A program made the position numbers and the translations under genes. The notes below the pieces were generated by a model. The model did not search any database, was not told the origin of the DNA, and saw only the letters and a program-made list of their open reading frames with translations. This document shows, in pieces, positions 20,231 to 29,639 of a stretch of 64,000 nucleotides of DNA. Origin of the DNA: Dryas octopetala (taxonomy: Eukaryota; Streptophyta; Magnoliopsida; Rosales; Rosaceae); contig OY992834.1 of assembly GCA_963921425.1 (NCBI GenBank), forward strand, positions 16,556,164 to 16,620,163, given 5' to 3'. How positions within the stretch are numbered: position 1 is the stretch's first letter; each line of letters begins with the position of its first letter.

Positions 20231-23200
20231 CTGAAAATAGAATTCTTGATGTTACAAATAGTGTTATGTACCATTGAATTTTTTTTTTCTTATTGCTATA
20301 TATGATCCAATTAATCTGCCAGGTATATTGTGAATTACCTTAAAACAGTAAGGCTAATATTGCCCCAAAAAATCAAAAGTTATCATTTGCGTCAGTTTCA
20401 TAAATCGATTGTAATCATTCTCAAATTTTTGTATTTTTTTAAGTAAATAATTGATTAGTCCACTTTAAAGGTTGTCATGAGAAAATAATTCGCTTAAGGT
20501 ATTCGATTTAATTAATAAGGTTCGATCACCTATTTTTTTTGGGCGTATTCCTTATTTTGACAAAGAGAGCATATATATTTACCTGTGTTTTGTGGTATAT
20601 GCATGCAGATGCATCTTGTAGGTCCTCTTTTGAATCATCTTAGATTCATCATGTTGCAGATGCAGAAATGCATATGGATCCTCTTGCATATGCATATGAT
20701 ACTCTTGCAGATGCATCTTGTAGGTCCTCTTTTGAATCATCTTAGATTCATCATGTTGCAGATGCAGAAATGCATATGGATCCTCTTGCATATGCATATG
20801 ATACTCTTGCAGATGCATGATGCTTCTAAATATCATTTGAATCATTTTAAAGATGCATATGCAAGAATATGATTTTTTTTTTTTAAAGAAAAAAAATATT
20901 GTTGCATGTTGTTTTATAGATTCATTTGCAAGCATATGATTTTTTTTTTTAAAAGAAATTGATGCATATGATGCTCCTTTGTGTCATTAATTTAAAGTTT
21001 TTTTGCTTGCAGATGCACCATCTGCAGATGTTTTTTTAATATCGTTAGAAGTTTTTAAAAAGAAAAAAAAATTATTGTTGCATGTAGATGCATATGATGC
21101 TGTTTGAAGCATTTAAAAAGAAAAAAAACTTACGCAGTGAACAGTGCACTCGATGAACAGTGTGCGTGATGAACATTAACAATACATTTTTGGCCTTGCG
21201 CTTAATTTTTGGGCCAGCTGAGTTTGGGTTAATAATTTTTCTCATTTTGGGTAGCAATTAATTTAACCCACCCTAAAATTTAAGACTTCAACTCTAAACC
21301 ATAAACTCTAAATAACGATACCACACGGTACACACTTAATTAATCCTAAATTATAATCCCTAAATCCTCTAAATAATACTAAATATTATACTAATAAATC
21401 TCAATAACTCTTATAAATCTTACAAAAGTTAAATGAAAGTTTAAAAAACTAAATAAAACTGGAATAGTCAATCCACAGAAGTGAAAATAAATTTAAATTA
21501 AAAAATTGGAGATTACGAAAGAGTTTGACTCCCATTTGGGAAATTTTCAATAAATATCTAAAAAATTATATGGTATCTGCAATAAGTCTGAAAAGGACAG
21601 TACTTAATTGGGTCACCCCTTGGGGGTACCCCAAGGTCACCCCACCTCCCAAAATCGCAATTTCGGTAATGCCGGTATATGATCGGAACAGTTCACTTTT
21701 TAGATCACCTATTATAGATCATTTCTGCAAAAAATCAACTCAATTGGAAATCGTTTGGTTATATAACTGTTGTCGATTAAATAGAAAAAATCAACGATTT
21801 GGTCAAAAAATTACTTTTTAATCAGAAACCATCGATTTTTTCTATTTAATTGACAATAGTTATATAACTAAACAATTTTCGATTGATTTGATTTTTTGCA
21901 GAAATGATCTTTAATAGACCAGTTATCTAAAAAGTGAACGGCTTCGATCATACACGGGCATTACTGAAATCAGAATTTAGAGAGATGGGGTGACCCAAAT
22001 ACTGTCGGTCTGAAAATGTTCATGTCAATGCCACAATATAGTTTTGGCCTATCAAAAGTTAATCAAATACCACCAGAATGTGGGGATGCAAATGCTCCTA
22101 TTGCTATTCAGCCTATTCTCCACGTCATATATGGTCCCAAGTTTGATATTTGGTATTTTGCCAAAACATAGGAACTCACTAGATTTTTTATGTAAAAGAA
22201 TTGAAAATTGTTTTTGACGTTGGCAACACAAGTACATGTCATTTTTCCAAAAGAGAGCTAGTTGACCTACTGACCTCCAATGGTATATGGCATATATGGC
22301 ATTTTTGTGCCAATCCATTGTTTTGTACATCCAAATTCACATCACCATTAATGTCCATATATCTGCCAAAGTACGTTCTATATTTTTATCATTTAAATGT
22401 GTCAAAATATGACAATGACACACCTAATGACATGGTAGTATTGGAGATGCTTAGGCATTGAAAAGATTGCTATATATATATATGAGTGTATTTAATAATT
22501 AAAGAGGTTTAGTTGATATTCAAAAAGAAGTCTTTAAGTGGATACATAGATATAATACGTACCATTAGTCGCTTCTATTTCATTGTCTTCATTTAGCACC
22601 AACTCCTCCTCCTTCGCATCGGTTGCGGTATGAAGAGGTCTCTCTCTCTTCTCTGAAAATAGAATTCTTGATGTTACAAATAATGTTATGTACCATTGAA
22701 TTTTTTTTCTTCTTATTGCTATATGATCCAATTAATCGATCAGCCAGGTATATTGTGAATTACCTTAAAACAGTAAGGCTTATATTGTTCCAAAAAATCA
22801 AAAGTTATCATTTGCGTCAGTTTCATGAATCGATTATAATTAATAGTTCTATGTTTGAATCTATCATTCCTCAAATTTTTGTATTTTTTAAGTAAATAAT
22901 TGATTAGTCCATTTAAAGGTTGTCATGATAAAATAATTCACTTAAGGTATTCGATATAATTAAATAAGGTTCGATCACCTATATTTTTTGGGCGTAATGT
23001 GTACTTGAACGTCTTTTCCAAAGTATCCCAGGCCATTTTGGCCGTGCTAAGGGTAGCGATAAAAGAAAACAACGCAGTCCCGCAAGAGATCTGGATTACA
23101 TGCAGAGCCTCGGCATTTTTCTTCTTCCATAGCTTAAATTCAGCTTCCTCATCTTTGGCTTTAGGAGGTTCAGTGGTGGCTTCGACAACGTCCCAGAGAT

Positions 23201-23417
23201 CTTTCGCCTTTTTCTTCTTCCATAGCTTAAATTCAGCTTCCTCTTCTTTGGCTTTAGAAGGGTCAGTGGTGGCTTCGACAACGTCCCAGAGATCTTTCGC
23301 CATCAAGTAGGTTTTAACCCGAACACTCCATTGATCATAGTTATTTTCGTTAAGAACTTCAAGAACAATTGCACTAGGGACGACTACAGCAGCTGCCATC
23401 CCAGCTTGATCTGTCAC
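20141..23417 (-). CDS. 5' part of the ankyrin gene: Gag-like DUF4219/UBN2 domain plus duplicated exon 2
   Basis: Three exons: 22979-23417, 22563-22652 and 20141-20230. All are GT-AG and end in the phase needed by the ankyrin exon at 12575. The first exon starts at an ATG (MTDQAGMAAAVVVPSAIVLE) and carries the DUF4219 core (LNENNYDQWSVRVKTYLMAK, DLWDVVE) and UBN2-like AWDTLEKTF. This fold also forms the Gag of copia retrotransposons. The first exon has an internal 93-bp in-frame duplication (KDLWDVVEATT…FKLWKKKK twice). The proposed gene encodes Gag-like domain, acidic linker, ankyrin repeats and PGG membrane domain, with a 7.6-kb second intron. Joining the two halves is inference from phase and family lead-in residues, and the frameshift near 12540 interrupts it. 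Confidence 0.6.
20605..22996. repeat. Tandem duplication unit 2 (empty CACTA site)
   Basis: This is the sister of unit 1. At about 22160-22175 it reads TTTTGCCAAAACATAGGAACTC, where unit 1 has the same bases interrupted by the CACTA at its ATA. It also carries an extra 102-bp tandem repeat at 20607-20810 (AGATGCATCTTGTAGGTCCT…), present once in unit 1, and the second exon 2 copy. Confidence 0.85.
22563..22652 (-). CDS. Exon 2a of the Gag-like/ankyrin gene
   Basis: A 90-bp phase 1-1 exon (KRERPLHTATDAKEEELVL…, acidic). The acceptor CTATTTTCAG/ and donor /GTACGTA are identical to those of its duplicate at 20141-20230. Confidence 0.65.
22979..23417 (-). CDS. Exon 1: Gag-like (DUF4219/UBN2) domain with internal 93-bp duplication
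   Basis: The ATG is at 23417 and the donor ATAG/GTGATC after 22979 (phase 1). The Y-x-x-W-S motif (NNYDQWSVRV) near residue 27 marks DUF4219. Copies of the KDLWDVVEATT…WKKK block lie at about residues 41-71 and 72-102. After it comes HVIQISCGTALFSFIATLS and AWDTLEKTF. A Gag zinc knuckle is absent, as expected if only the Gag core was retained. Confidence 0.7.
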
Positions 23418-23830
23418 TTTTCCAAACTCATTTTATTTCGAGCATGTATATATATATTATGTGAAAACGAGAAAATATATAGAAATATTTATGAAACCAA
23501 GCTTGTATATAACTACTCACAGATCGATTGAATTGGAGAATCTTCAAAAATTAAGCAGCAGAGCTTGTAAATTCCACTATGTGCAGGCAGAGAGTAGCCA
23601 AACTTAATTCTGATTTATAGATATATTTAGTTTCTGTTTTTCATTTACAATAGCTAATCAGAAATTAAAAAAGACTTCGCAAAGACTTTGCAAGATCTAT
23701 CCCCATTCGTATTACATTTGGGCATGTGAACGTACTAAAATAAAGAGGGAGCAGCTGCAAACGGGTGTCTCAAGGTACGTTGACCCGGAAATTCTGCTCA
23801 TGTGAGTGAAAAGGACCTCATGTAATAAAA
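23418..23830. other. 5' flank of the Gag-like exon
   Basis: A TATATATATATTA run at about 23447-23459 lies 30-45 bp upstream of the ATG on the minus strand and could serve as a TATA region. Nothing else is recognised. Confidence 0.35.
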
Positions 23831-24726
23831 GACTTGATTACATAATCCAACTACTACCGGCAACTACCAACAACTACCAACAACTAGGTACGCTCGTCTT
23901 AAATGCAGTATTTAATGTAAGATAATATTGGGCTTGATTAATTATACTCAACATGTGCTTGAACATGACTAATTAAGTTTAAGTAGAGTCATCCGCACTT
24001 AATTGTATAGTGATCCTAACTCCTAAGTATAAATTACTTGTGAATTTGAAATAAGATATGATAAGTGTTGGAGCAAAAAATTATATGACACATGACGAGC
24101 TCTTATTTGACGCAAACATGGAAGACCAATTCATAATAAGGTGATATATTTTCAGCATTTTTATTAACCTTTAATTATCTAATTAACAAGCATTATCAAA
24201 CTAGGACTCCTATTCTAATTCATTAAGTGTTATCAAATATAATTTTTAAATAAAAAAGAAAAGGAGAATGAAGGGAGAATTAAGTTTAAGAGGGGGCAGC
24301 TGCAAAATGCAAAATGCAAAATGCAAAATAATAAAAGACTTGATTACATAATCCAACTACTACCGGCAACTACCAACAACTACCAACAATTACGTACGCT
24401 CGTCTTAAATGCAGTATTTAATGTAAGATAATATTGAGCTTGATTAATTATATGCAACATGTGCTTGAACATGACTAATTAAGTTTAAGTAGAGTCATCC
24501 GCACTTAATTGTATAGTGATCCTAAGTAAAAATAACTTGTGAGTTTGAAATAAGATATGGATAAGTGTTGGAGCAAACAATTATATGACACATGACGAGC
24601 TCTTATTTGACGCAAACATGGAAGACCAAGTCATAATAAGGTGATATATTTTCAGCATTTTTATTAACCTTTAATTATCTAATTAACAAGCATTATCAAA
24701 CTAGGACTCCTATTCTAATTCAGTAA
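23831..24726. repeat. 506-bp tandem duplication
   Basis: The block from GACTTGATTACATAATCC to GACTCCTATTCTAATTCA occurs at about 23831-24230 and again at about 24337-24724 with few differences. Both copies include an (ACTACCAACA)n patch. Between them is a (TGCAAAA)n run at 24299-24329. Non-coding. Confidence 0.8.
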
Positions 24727-25075
24727 GGTGAGTGTATTCAATTAAGATTTTAATGGACTTTTGTAGAGTTTTTAAAAGTCATTGACTTTGGTAGAGTTGA
24801 TGGATTTTTAATGACTTTCATAAACTCCACATAGACTTTGACAGAATTTATTATGGTGTGTTTGGATGGAGAAAAAAAACTTGGAATTTAAACAAAACTC
24901 AGCATTTAAGAAATTACATACTATAATTTCCTTATTTGGGTCCACAATTATATAATTTTGTAAATTCTATGTGGAAAAAACTTGAGATTTGAAGGTTGTA
25001 AATTCCAAGTTTAAATTCCACCTAAATTGGTGTCATTTCCAAAATTCCAATTTTTTATTTTTTTTTTAAAAAAAG

Positions 25076-25534
25076 TTGTGTCCACCCATCACCTTGCCAA
25101 TTAATTACAATACTACCACCATTACAACCATGCCGCCGTTACCACCACCGTCACCACCACTATCACCGCCACCGCCACCTCCGCGGCCACCATCACCACC
25201 ACAACCACCGACTCCACCTCCGCCGCCACCACCACCTCTGCCACCACTACGATCGCCACTGCCGCCACCGTCACCACCACCACCACCACCGACACCGCCA
25301 CCACCACTACCACCGCTCGCTGCCACCACCACCTCCGCCGCCACCACCACAGCCGCCACTACTGCCACCACCGTTGCCGCCACCGTCACCATCACTGACA
25401 CCGCCACCACCACCACCACCGATACTGACACCGCCGCCGCCGCCTCCATCACCAGTGCCATCATCACCACCATCGCCGTCGCTGTCGCCGTTGCCGCCAC
25501 CTCCAATACCCCAATTTTTGCCACAACCATTTCT
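25076..25534. repeat. (CCN)n low-complexity tract
   Basis: CCACCACCG/CCACCGCCA trinucleotide repeats run for about 450 bp and resume on the other side of the CACTA (35398-35480). Open proline-, threonine/alanine-, glycine- and valine-rich frames in several registers are by-products of the repeat, not genes. Confidence 0.8.
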
Positions 25535-25555
25535 CCCCACTACAAGAAAAACATA

Positions 25556-26110
25556 TTTGGGCAACGACACTTTAGACGACGAACATATATTCGTCGCCCA
25601 AAGAAATTTAGGGCGACGAACAAAAACATTTGTCGCTCAATGTCATAACACTTTGGGCGACGAACAGGTCCGTCGCCTAAAGGAGGTTGGGCGACGAATA
25701 ACACATTCCTCGCCCAAAGTTACTTTGGGCGACGAACTCATCTCGTCGCCTAAACATACGTGACAAACAATTAATTGAGAAATACATTGGGCGAGAAATA
25801 TACATGTTCGTCGCCCAAAGTGTCTTTGGGCGAGGAAAACGTAAATTTGTCGCCCAAACTCATTTTGGGCGAGGAATATACATATCCCTCGCCCAAAGGC
25901 TCTTTGGGTGACGAAATTATGTTCGTCGCCCAAAATGAGTTTGGGCGAGGCACTTGTTCGTCGCCCAAAGGGTCATCCTGTTTTGTAATAATGGTTTGGG
26001 CGACGAACCTCACATTTCGTCGCCCAAAGTCGTTTTGGGCGACGAATTGTGAGGTTCCTCGCCCAAGATAACTTTGGGCGACGAAATTTTTAGTTCCTCG
26101 CCCAAAGTAA
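25556..26110. repeat. Left subterminal repeat array of the CACTA
   Basis: Many copies of TTTGGGCGACGAA and TTCGTCGCCCAAA, often in head-to-head pairs separated by 3-6 bp, so short palindromes recur every 40-60 bp. A GGGCGAGGAA variant is interspersed. By analogy with En/Spm these are the likely binding sites of the TNPA-type protein. Confidence 0.85.
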
Positions 26111-26159
26111 GAATATTTTTTTGTTTACAATTTTATATATGTAATAGCATACGATACGA

Positions 26160-26990
26160 TTGTATTTCCAAAGATCATAACCATTCATTTTTTAATTTCC
26201 CACTCAAGGATCATCCATGCAAAAAATTAGCTCAATCGGAGATGTAGAAGTTAGGTAACGGTGGTTGAACTTATGAACGATTGTAAATTTTCTAATACGA
26301 ATCGAAGTATGAGATGAATTCCGATTTAGCCGATTTTTTTCAGGGATGATCTTCCAGTATAAACGAATAGAATGAACGGTTCCGATCGTTGAAATCAATT
26401 GTAGTCTTCACAAATTGTTGAATCGCCAAAATTTCTACCCAAAAGTTAATATAATTATACTCTTCAAGTGTATTTGTATGTAGAAGATCACTTTTGTATT
26501 GTGTTTTTAACGATCCGAACCGATCATTCCTTAGTGCCTCACTCAAAGATCATCCATGCAAAAAATTAACTCAATTGGAGATGTAGAAGTTAGGTTTAGT
26601 ATTTAGGATGTATGAACGATCTTGATTCTTATAATAATAATCGAACGGGTAGATGAACTCCGATTGAGCCGATTTTTTCCAGGGTTGATCTTTGAGTATG
26701 AACATATATGAAGAATGGCTCTGATTGTGATAATCACGTTGTGGTCTTCACAATTATTGAAGCTACAAGGTTTTAACGAAAGAGTTGATAATAATTTTAT
26801 TCTTCAAATGCAAAAACCACTGATTTATATGTAGAACCTTATATGTCGATTGTGTTTTTAACGATCTGAACCGTTCATTTATTAGTTTGTCACTCAAAGA
26901 TCATTCCTCTAAAATATTAGGTCAATTGGAGATCTAGAAGTTTGGTATTGGAGCTCGAACGTATAAACGATCATGGTTCATAAAAAAATT
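26160..26990. repeat. Three tandem GATC…GAAC core units inside the CACTA
   Basis: Units at about 26165-26400, 26505-26745 and 26860-26985 share the core seen in the MITEs at 8.3, 8.7, 14.5 and 21.7 kb (GATC-x-GAACCGTTCAT, then GATCATCCATGCAAAAAATT). The first two are fold-backs; the third is a half. They lie between the two left subterminal arrays. Confidence 0.6.
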
Positions 26991-26999
26991 CAACTTTGG

Positions 27000-27205
27000 G
27001 CGACAAACTGTAGCTTTGGGCGACGAACAGTGCGTCACCCAAAGTCTGAAATTATGGCGGGATAAAACGGTGCCCTAAAGTCAACGACTTTGGGCGACGA
27101 ACATGAATTCGTCGCCCAAAGTGACTTTAGGCGAGGAATTAACACGTTCGTCGCCCAAAGTTACTTTGGGCGAGGAATTCATGTTCGTCGCCCAAAGTCT
27201 TTAAG
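27000..27205. repeat. Second left subterminal array of the CACTA
   Basis: GGGCGACGAA and inverse motifs resume after the core units, e.g. CTTTGGGCGACGAACATGAA followed by its inverse. The array ends at the start of the CT-rich leader. Confidence 0.8.
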
Positions 27206-27229
27206 TTTATACCCATTTCTGGGTTCACT

Positions 27230-27640
27230 TCAGTCACTCTCTCTCACTCACTCCCTCGCCCTCGCAGCGCCGCACTCCCTCCTCCTCCTCCTTCCCTCAG
27301 CTCTCACTCCCTCTCAGCGCGCCGGCCACTCCCTCCTCCTCGTCCTTCCCTCCTCCCTCCTTCCCCGAAACCCAAAACCCATCGGCAACCCACCCCCCCC
27401 GAAAACCCACCCCCCTACCGAAACCCACCCCTCCCATCGGAGACCCACCCCCCCTCCCCTGAAAATCCACCCTCGCCGAAACCCACCCCCCCCCCCCCCA
27501 AAAACCCACCCCCGCCGAAACCCACCCCCCCGAATACCCACCCCCCGCCGAAACCCACCCCCCACCTGAATACCCACCCTCGCCGAAACCCACCCCCCCT
27601 CCAAGCCGAAACCAGCTCAACACCCCCCCGAAACACAGGT
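27230..27640 (+). promoter_or_regulatory. GC/CT-rich leader with (CCGAAACCCACCCCC)n minisatellite
   Basis: A CT-rich stretch is followed by about a dozen degenerate CCGAAACCCACCCC units ending at CACAG/GTTTTT, which could be the donor of a non-coding first exon. In En/Spm a GC-rich untranslated first exon downstream of the promoter plays a control role; I infer the same position here. Glycine-rich antisense frames are artefacts. Confidence 0.45.
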
Positions 27641-28109
27641 TTTTTTTTTTTTTTTGAATTTATGGTTTTTTTTTTTTGTATTTTTTGTATTTTTTTTGTA
27701 TTTTCTGTTTTTTATGGTATTTTCTGTTTTTTATGTTTTCTAATATTGTGGATTTTGTACTTGTTGTGGATTTTGCATAAATTGGTTGTGAAATTTCTGA
27801 TTTTAGTGGTAATTAGTTAATGTTGTGGGTTTTTTTAATTTAGTGGTTTGGTTGTGAAATCTGAATTTAGATTGATGTTGGGCTCATATTTGACAATGAT
27901 TTATTTTTTTGGTGAAGGAAGGATAGTGTTGCATTTGTTGTGAAGGATAACTGCATTTTTGGTGAGGTATGTGTTTAATCTATCTTATGTGTTTAATCTA
28001 TCTTTTAGTTAAGTTTTTGTATGATTTAGTATTTAATGTTTCATATATAATTGTATTAAATTTTTGAGTGAATTAGTTTGTATGTTAAAATTAATTACAA
28101 AATTGATTA

Positions 28110-28723
28110 ATTAATTTGTATGTTTTTATATGCTAAAATTTAATAATTTGTTTGTATGCTTATATGTATATTGTTAGATTAATTATAGTTTAGTTTGTAT
28201 GTTACATTTAGTTTAGTTGTAATTGCAAAATTTCCGATGACGTAGTCCAGCACTCCTCGAGTACTGGGTGAGGTCATGTGGCACGAAGCGCTTGTGCGAA
28301 GTTATCAATCGATAACTTTGTACATTTAACTAGTCGTGTGAAGTTATCAGTGGATAACTTTGTACACTAAATTTAAATTCACCTTAGACCCGTTCGAGAG
28401 TCTATTGGACGCGCGCATTAATTTGTATGTTTTTATATGCTAAAATTTAATAATTTGTTTGTATGCTTATATGTATATTGTTAGATTAATTATAGTTTAG
28501 TTTGTATGTTACATTTAGTTTAGTTGTAATTGCAAAATTTCCGATGACGTAGTCCAGCACTCCTCGAGTACTGGGTGAGGTCATGTGGCACGAAGCGCTT
28601 GTGCGAAGTTATCAATCGATAACTTTGTACATTTAACTAGTCGTGTGAAGTTATCAGTGGATAACTTTGTACACTAAATTTAAATTCACCTTAGACCCGT
28701 TCGAGAGTCTATTGGACGCGCGC
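28110..28723. repeat. Near-perfect 307-bp tandem duplication in the CACTA 5' region
   Basis: Copies lie at 28110-28416 and 28417-28723. Each holds two AAGTTATC-N4-GATAACTT near-palindromes and one CCAGCACTCCTCGAGTACTGG near-palindrome, plus a TGACGTA motif. The duplication immediately precedes the hairpin and the transposase gene. The near-identity indicates a recent event. Confidence 0.9.
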
Positions 28724-28792
28724 ATGGGCGCTGAGCGTGACTGCGCTCCAATATGATTCTTGAATTGTCCAAATTACCCATGGACAGTTTGG

Positions 28793-29012
28793 GAGTGCAC
28801 AATTATGTGTTGTGGTTAGCGGTTCATGTGATGTGGTTTTGATCTGAGAAAATTTCGGCAACATCTTCTTATGTGTTCTTCGAGTGCATACTAGATATTT
28901 GTTTTAAATATCTACGTCGTGCACTTGGAGAACCATAGGGAGATGCTGCCGAAATTTTCCCAGATCGAAACTACGTCGTGTGAGCCAACAACCACGACAC
29001 ATATGTGCATTC
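28793..29012 (+). ncRNA. Long hairpin upstream of the transposase (possible small-RNA precursor)
   Basis: The left arm (about 28793-28899) and right arm (about 28906-29012) are imperfect reverse complements over some 105 nt with a loop of only a few bases. The best block pairs GAAAATTTCGGCA near 28848 with TGCCGAAATTTTC near 28946. Most mismatches are transitions, so many become G:U pairs in RNA. It lies about 75 bp before the first TNPD codons. Calling it a small-RNA gene is inference; it may simply be DNA palindrome. Confidence 0.45.
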
Positions 29013-29636
29013 TCGAATGGGATAGGGCCCTTACCGGAGGCATAAGGAGACGAAGAATGGTGACGCATCGTTTTCTAATTGTCGTGTAATATGGAAACAG
29101 GCATTATGGACCGACAGTGGATACGTAATACGAATCGTGTTAGTGATGAATATTTTTATGGGATCGAGTCATTTATCCAAGTTGCACAGGAACATGTCAA
29201 TGCTCAGAATAATATAAGGTGTCTGTGCCGGAATTGTAACAACTCTTTATGGAAGACAGTGCGTGAAGTCAGAATTCATTTGGTGAAATATGGGATGTCA
29301 CACAACTATACGACATGGTATTATCATGGTGAACCGAGAATTTATGCTTCGACTTCCTCGGAGACCCGAACAATTCTGCAGCCTACTGAATCTGTTGCTG
29401 ATGATAATGACCAAGTGATGGGCATAATAAACGATGCTTATCCATATGCATCGCTAGATCACGAAGTCAGTCAGGATGATACAGAGAGCGATAATATGGA
29501 TCAAGATGATGGGTTTCCCGAAGTCCAAAGAGAAGAGTTTGATAAGTACGAGAGATTGTTGAAACAAGCTCAGCGGGAATTGTACTCTGGTTGTGAAGAG
29601 TTCTCAGTGCTAACTGCTGTTGTGGAGTTAATGCAT

Positions 29637-29639
29637 TGA
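29637..29639 (+). other. Premature TGA in TNPD
   Basis: The reading frame before (…TAVVELMH) and after (KVLNQHSNRSYDQLMG…) is the same frame and both match the family, so this is a nonsense substitution and not a frameshift. A C-to-T change at a CGA codon would explain it. Confidence 0.8.

Larger units (their letters stand above)
13635..20547. repeat. Tandem duplication unit 1 (contains exon 2 copy and a CACTA insertion)
   Basis: Bases 13635-15128 plus 19760-20547 align with 20605-22996 (unit 2) at high identity over about 2.3 kb. The unit runs from the last ~15 bases of exon 1 through exon 2 into intron 2 of the ankyrin gene. The only large difference is the CACTA element at 15129-19756; smaller indels include an extra CTACCCCAAGCATG stretch near 14850. 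Confidence 0.85.

Noticed and set aside
25076-25648. Long proline-rich and antisense glycine/valine-rich ORFs
   Set aside because: All follow from the (CCN)n repeat in several registers; the repeat resumes beyond the CACTA insertion. No signal peptide or extensin SPPPP-Y pattern.
27297-27636. Glycine-rich antisense ORFs
   Set aside because: They come from the C-rich CCGAAACCCACC minisatellite in the CACTA leader.
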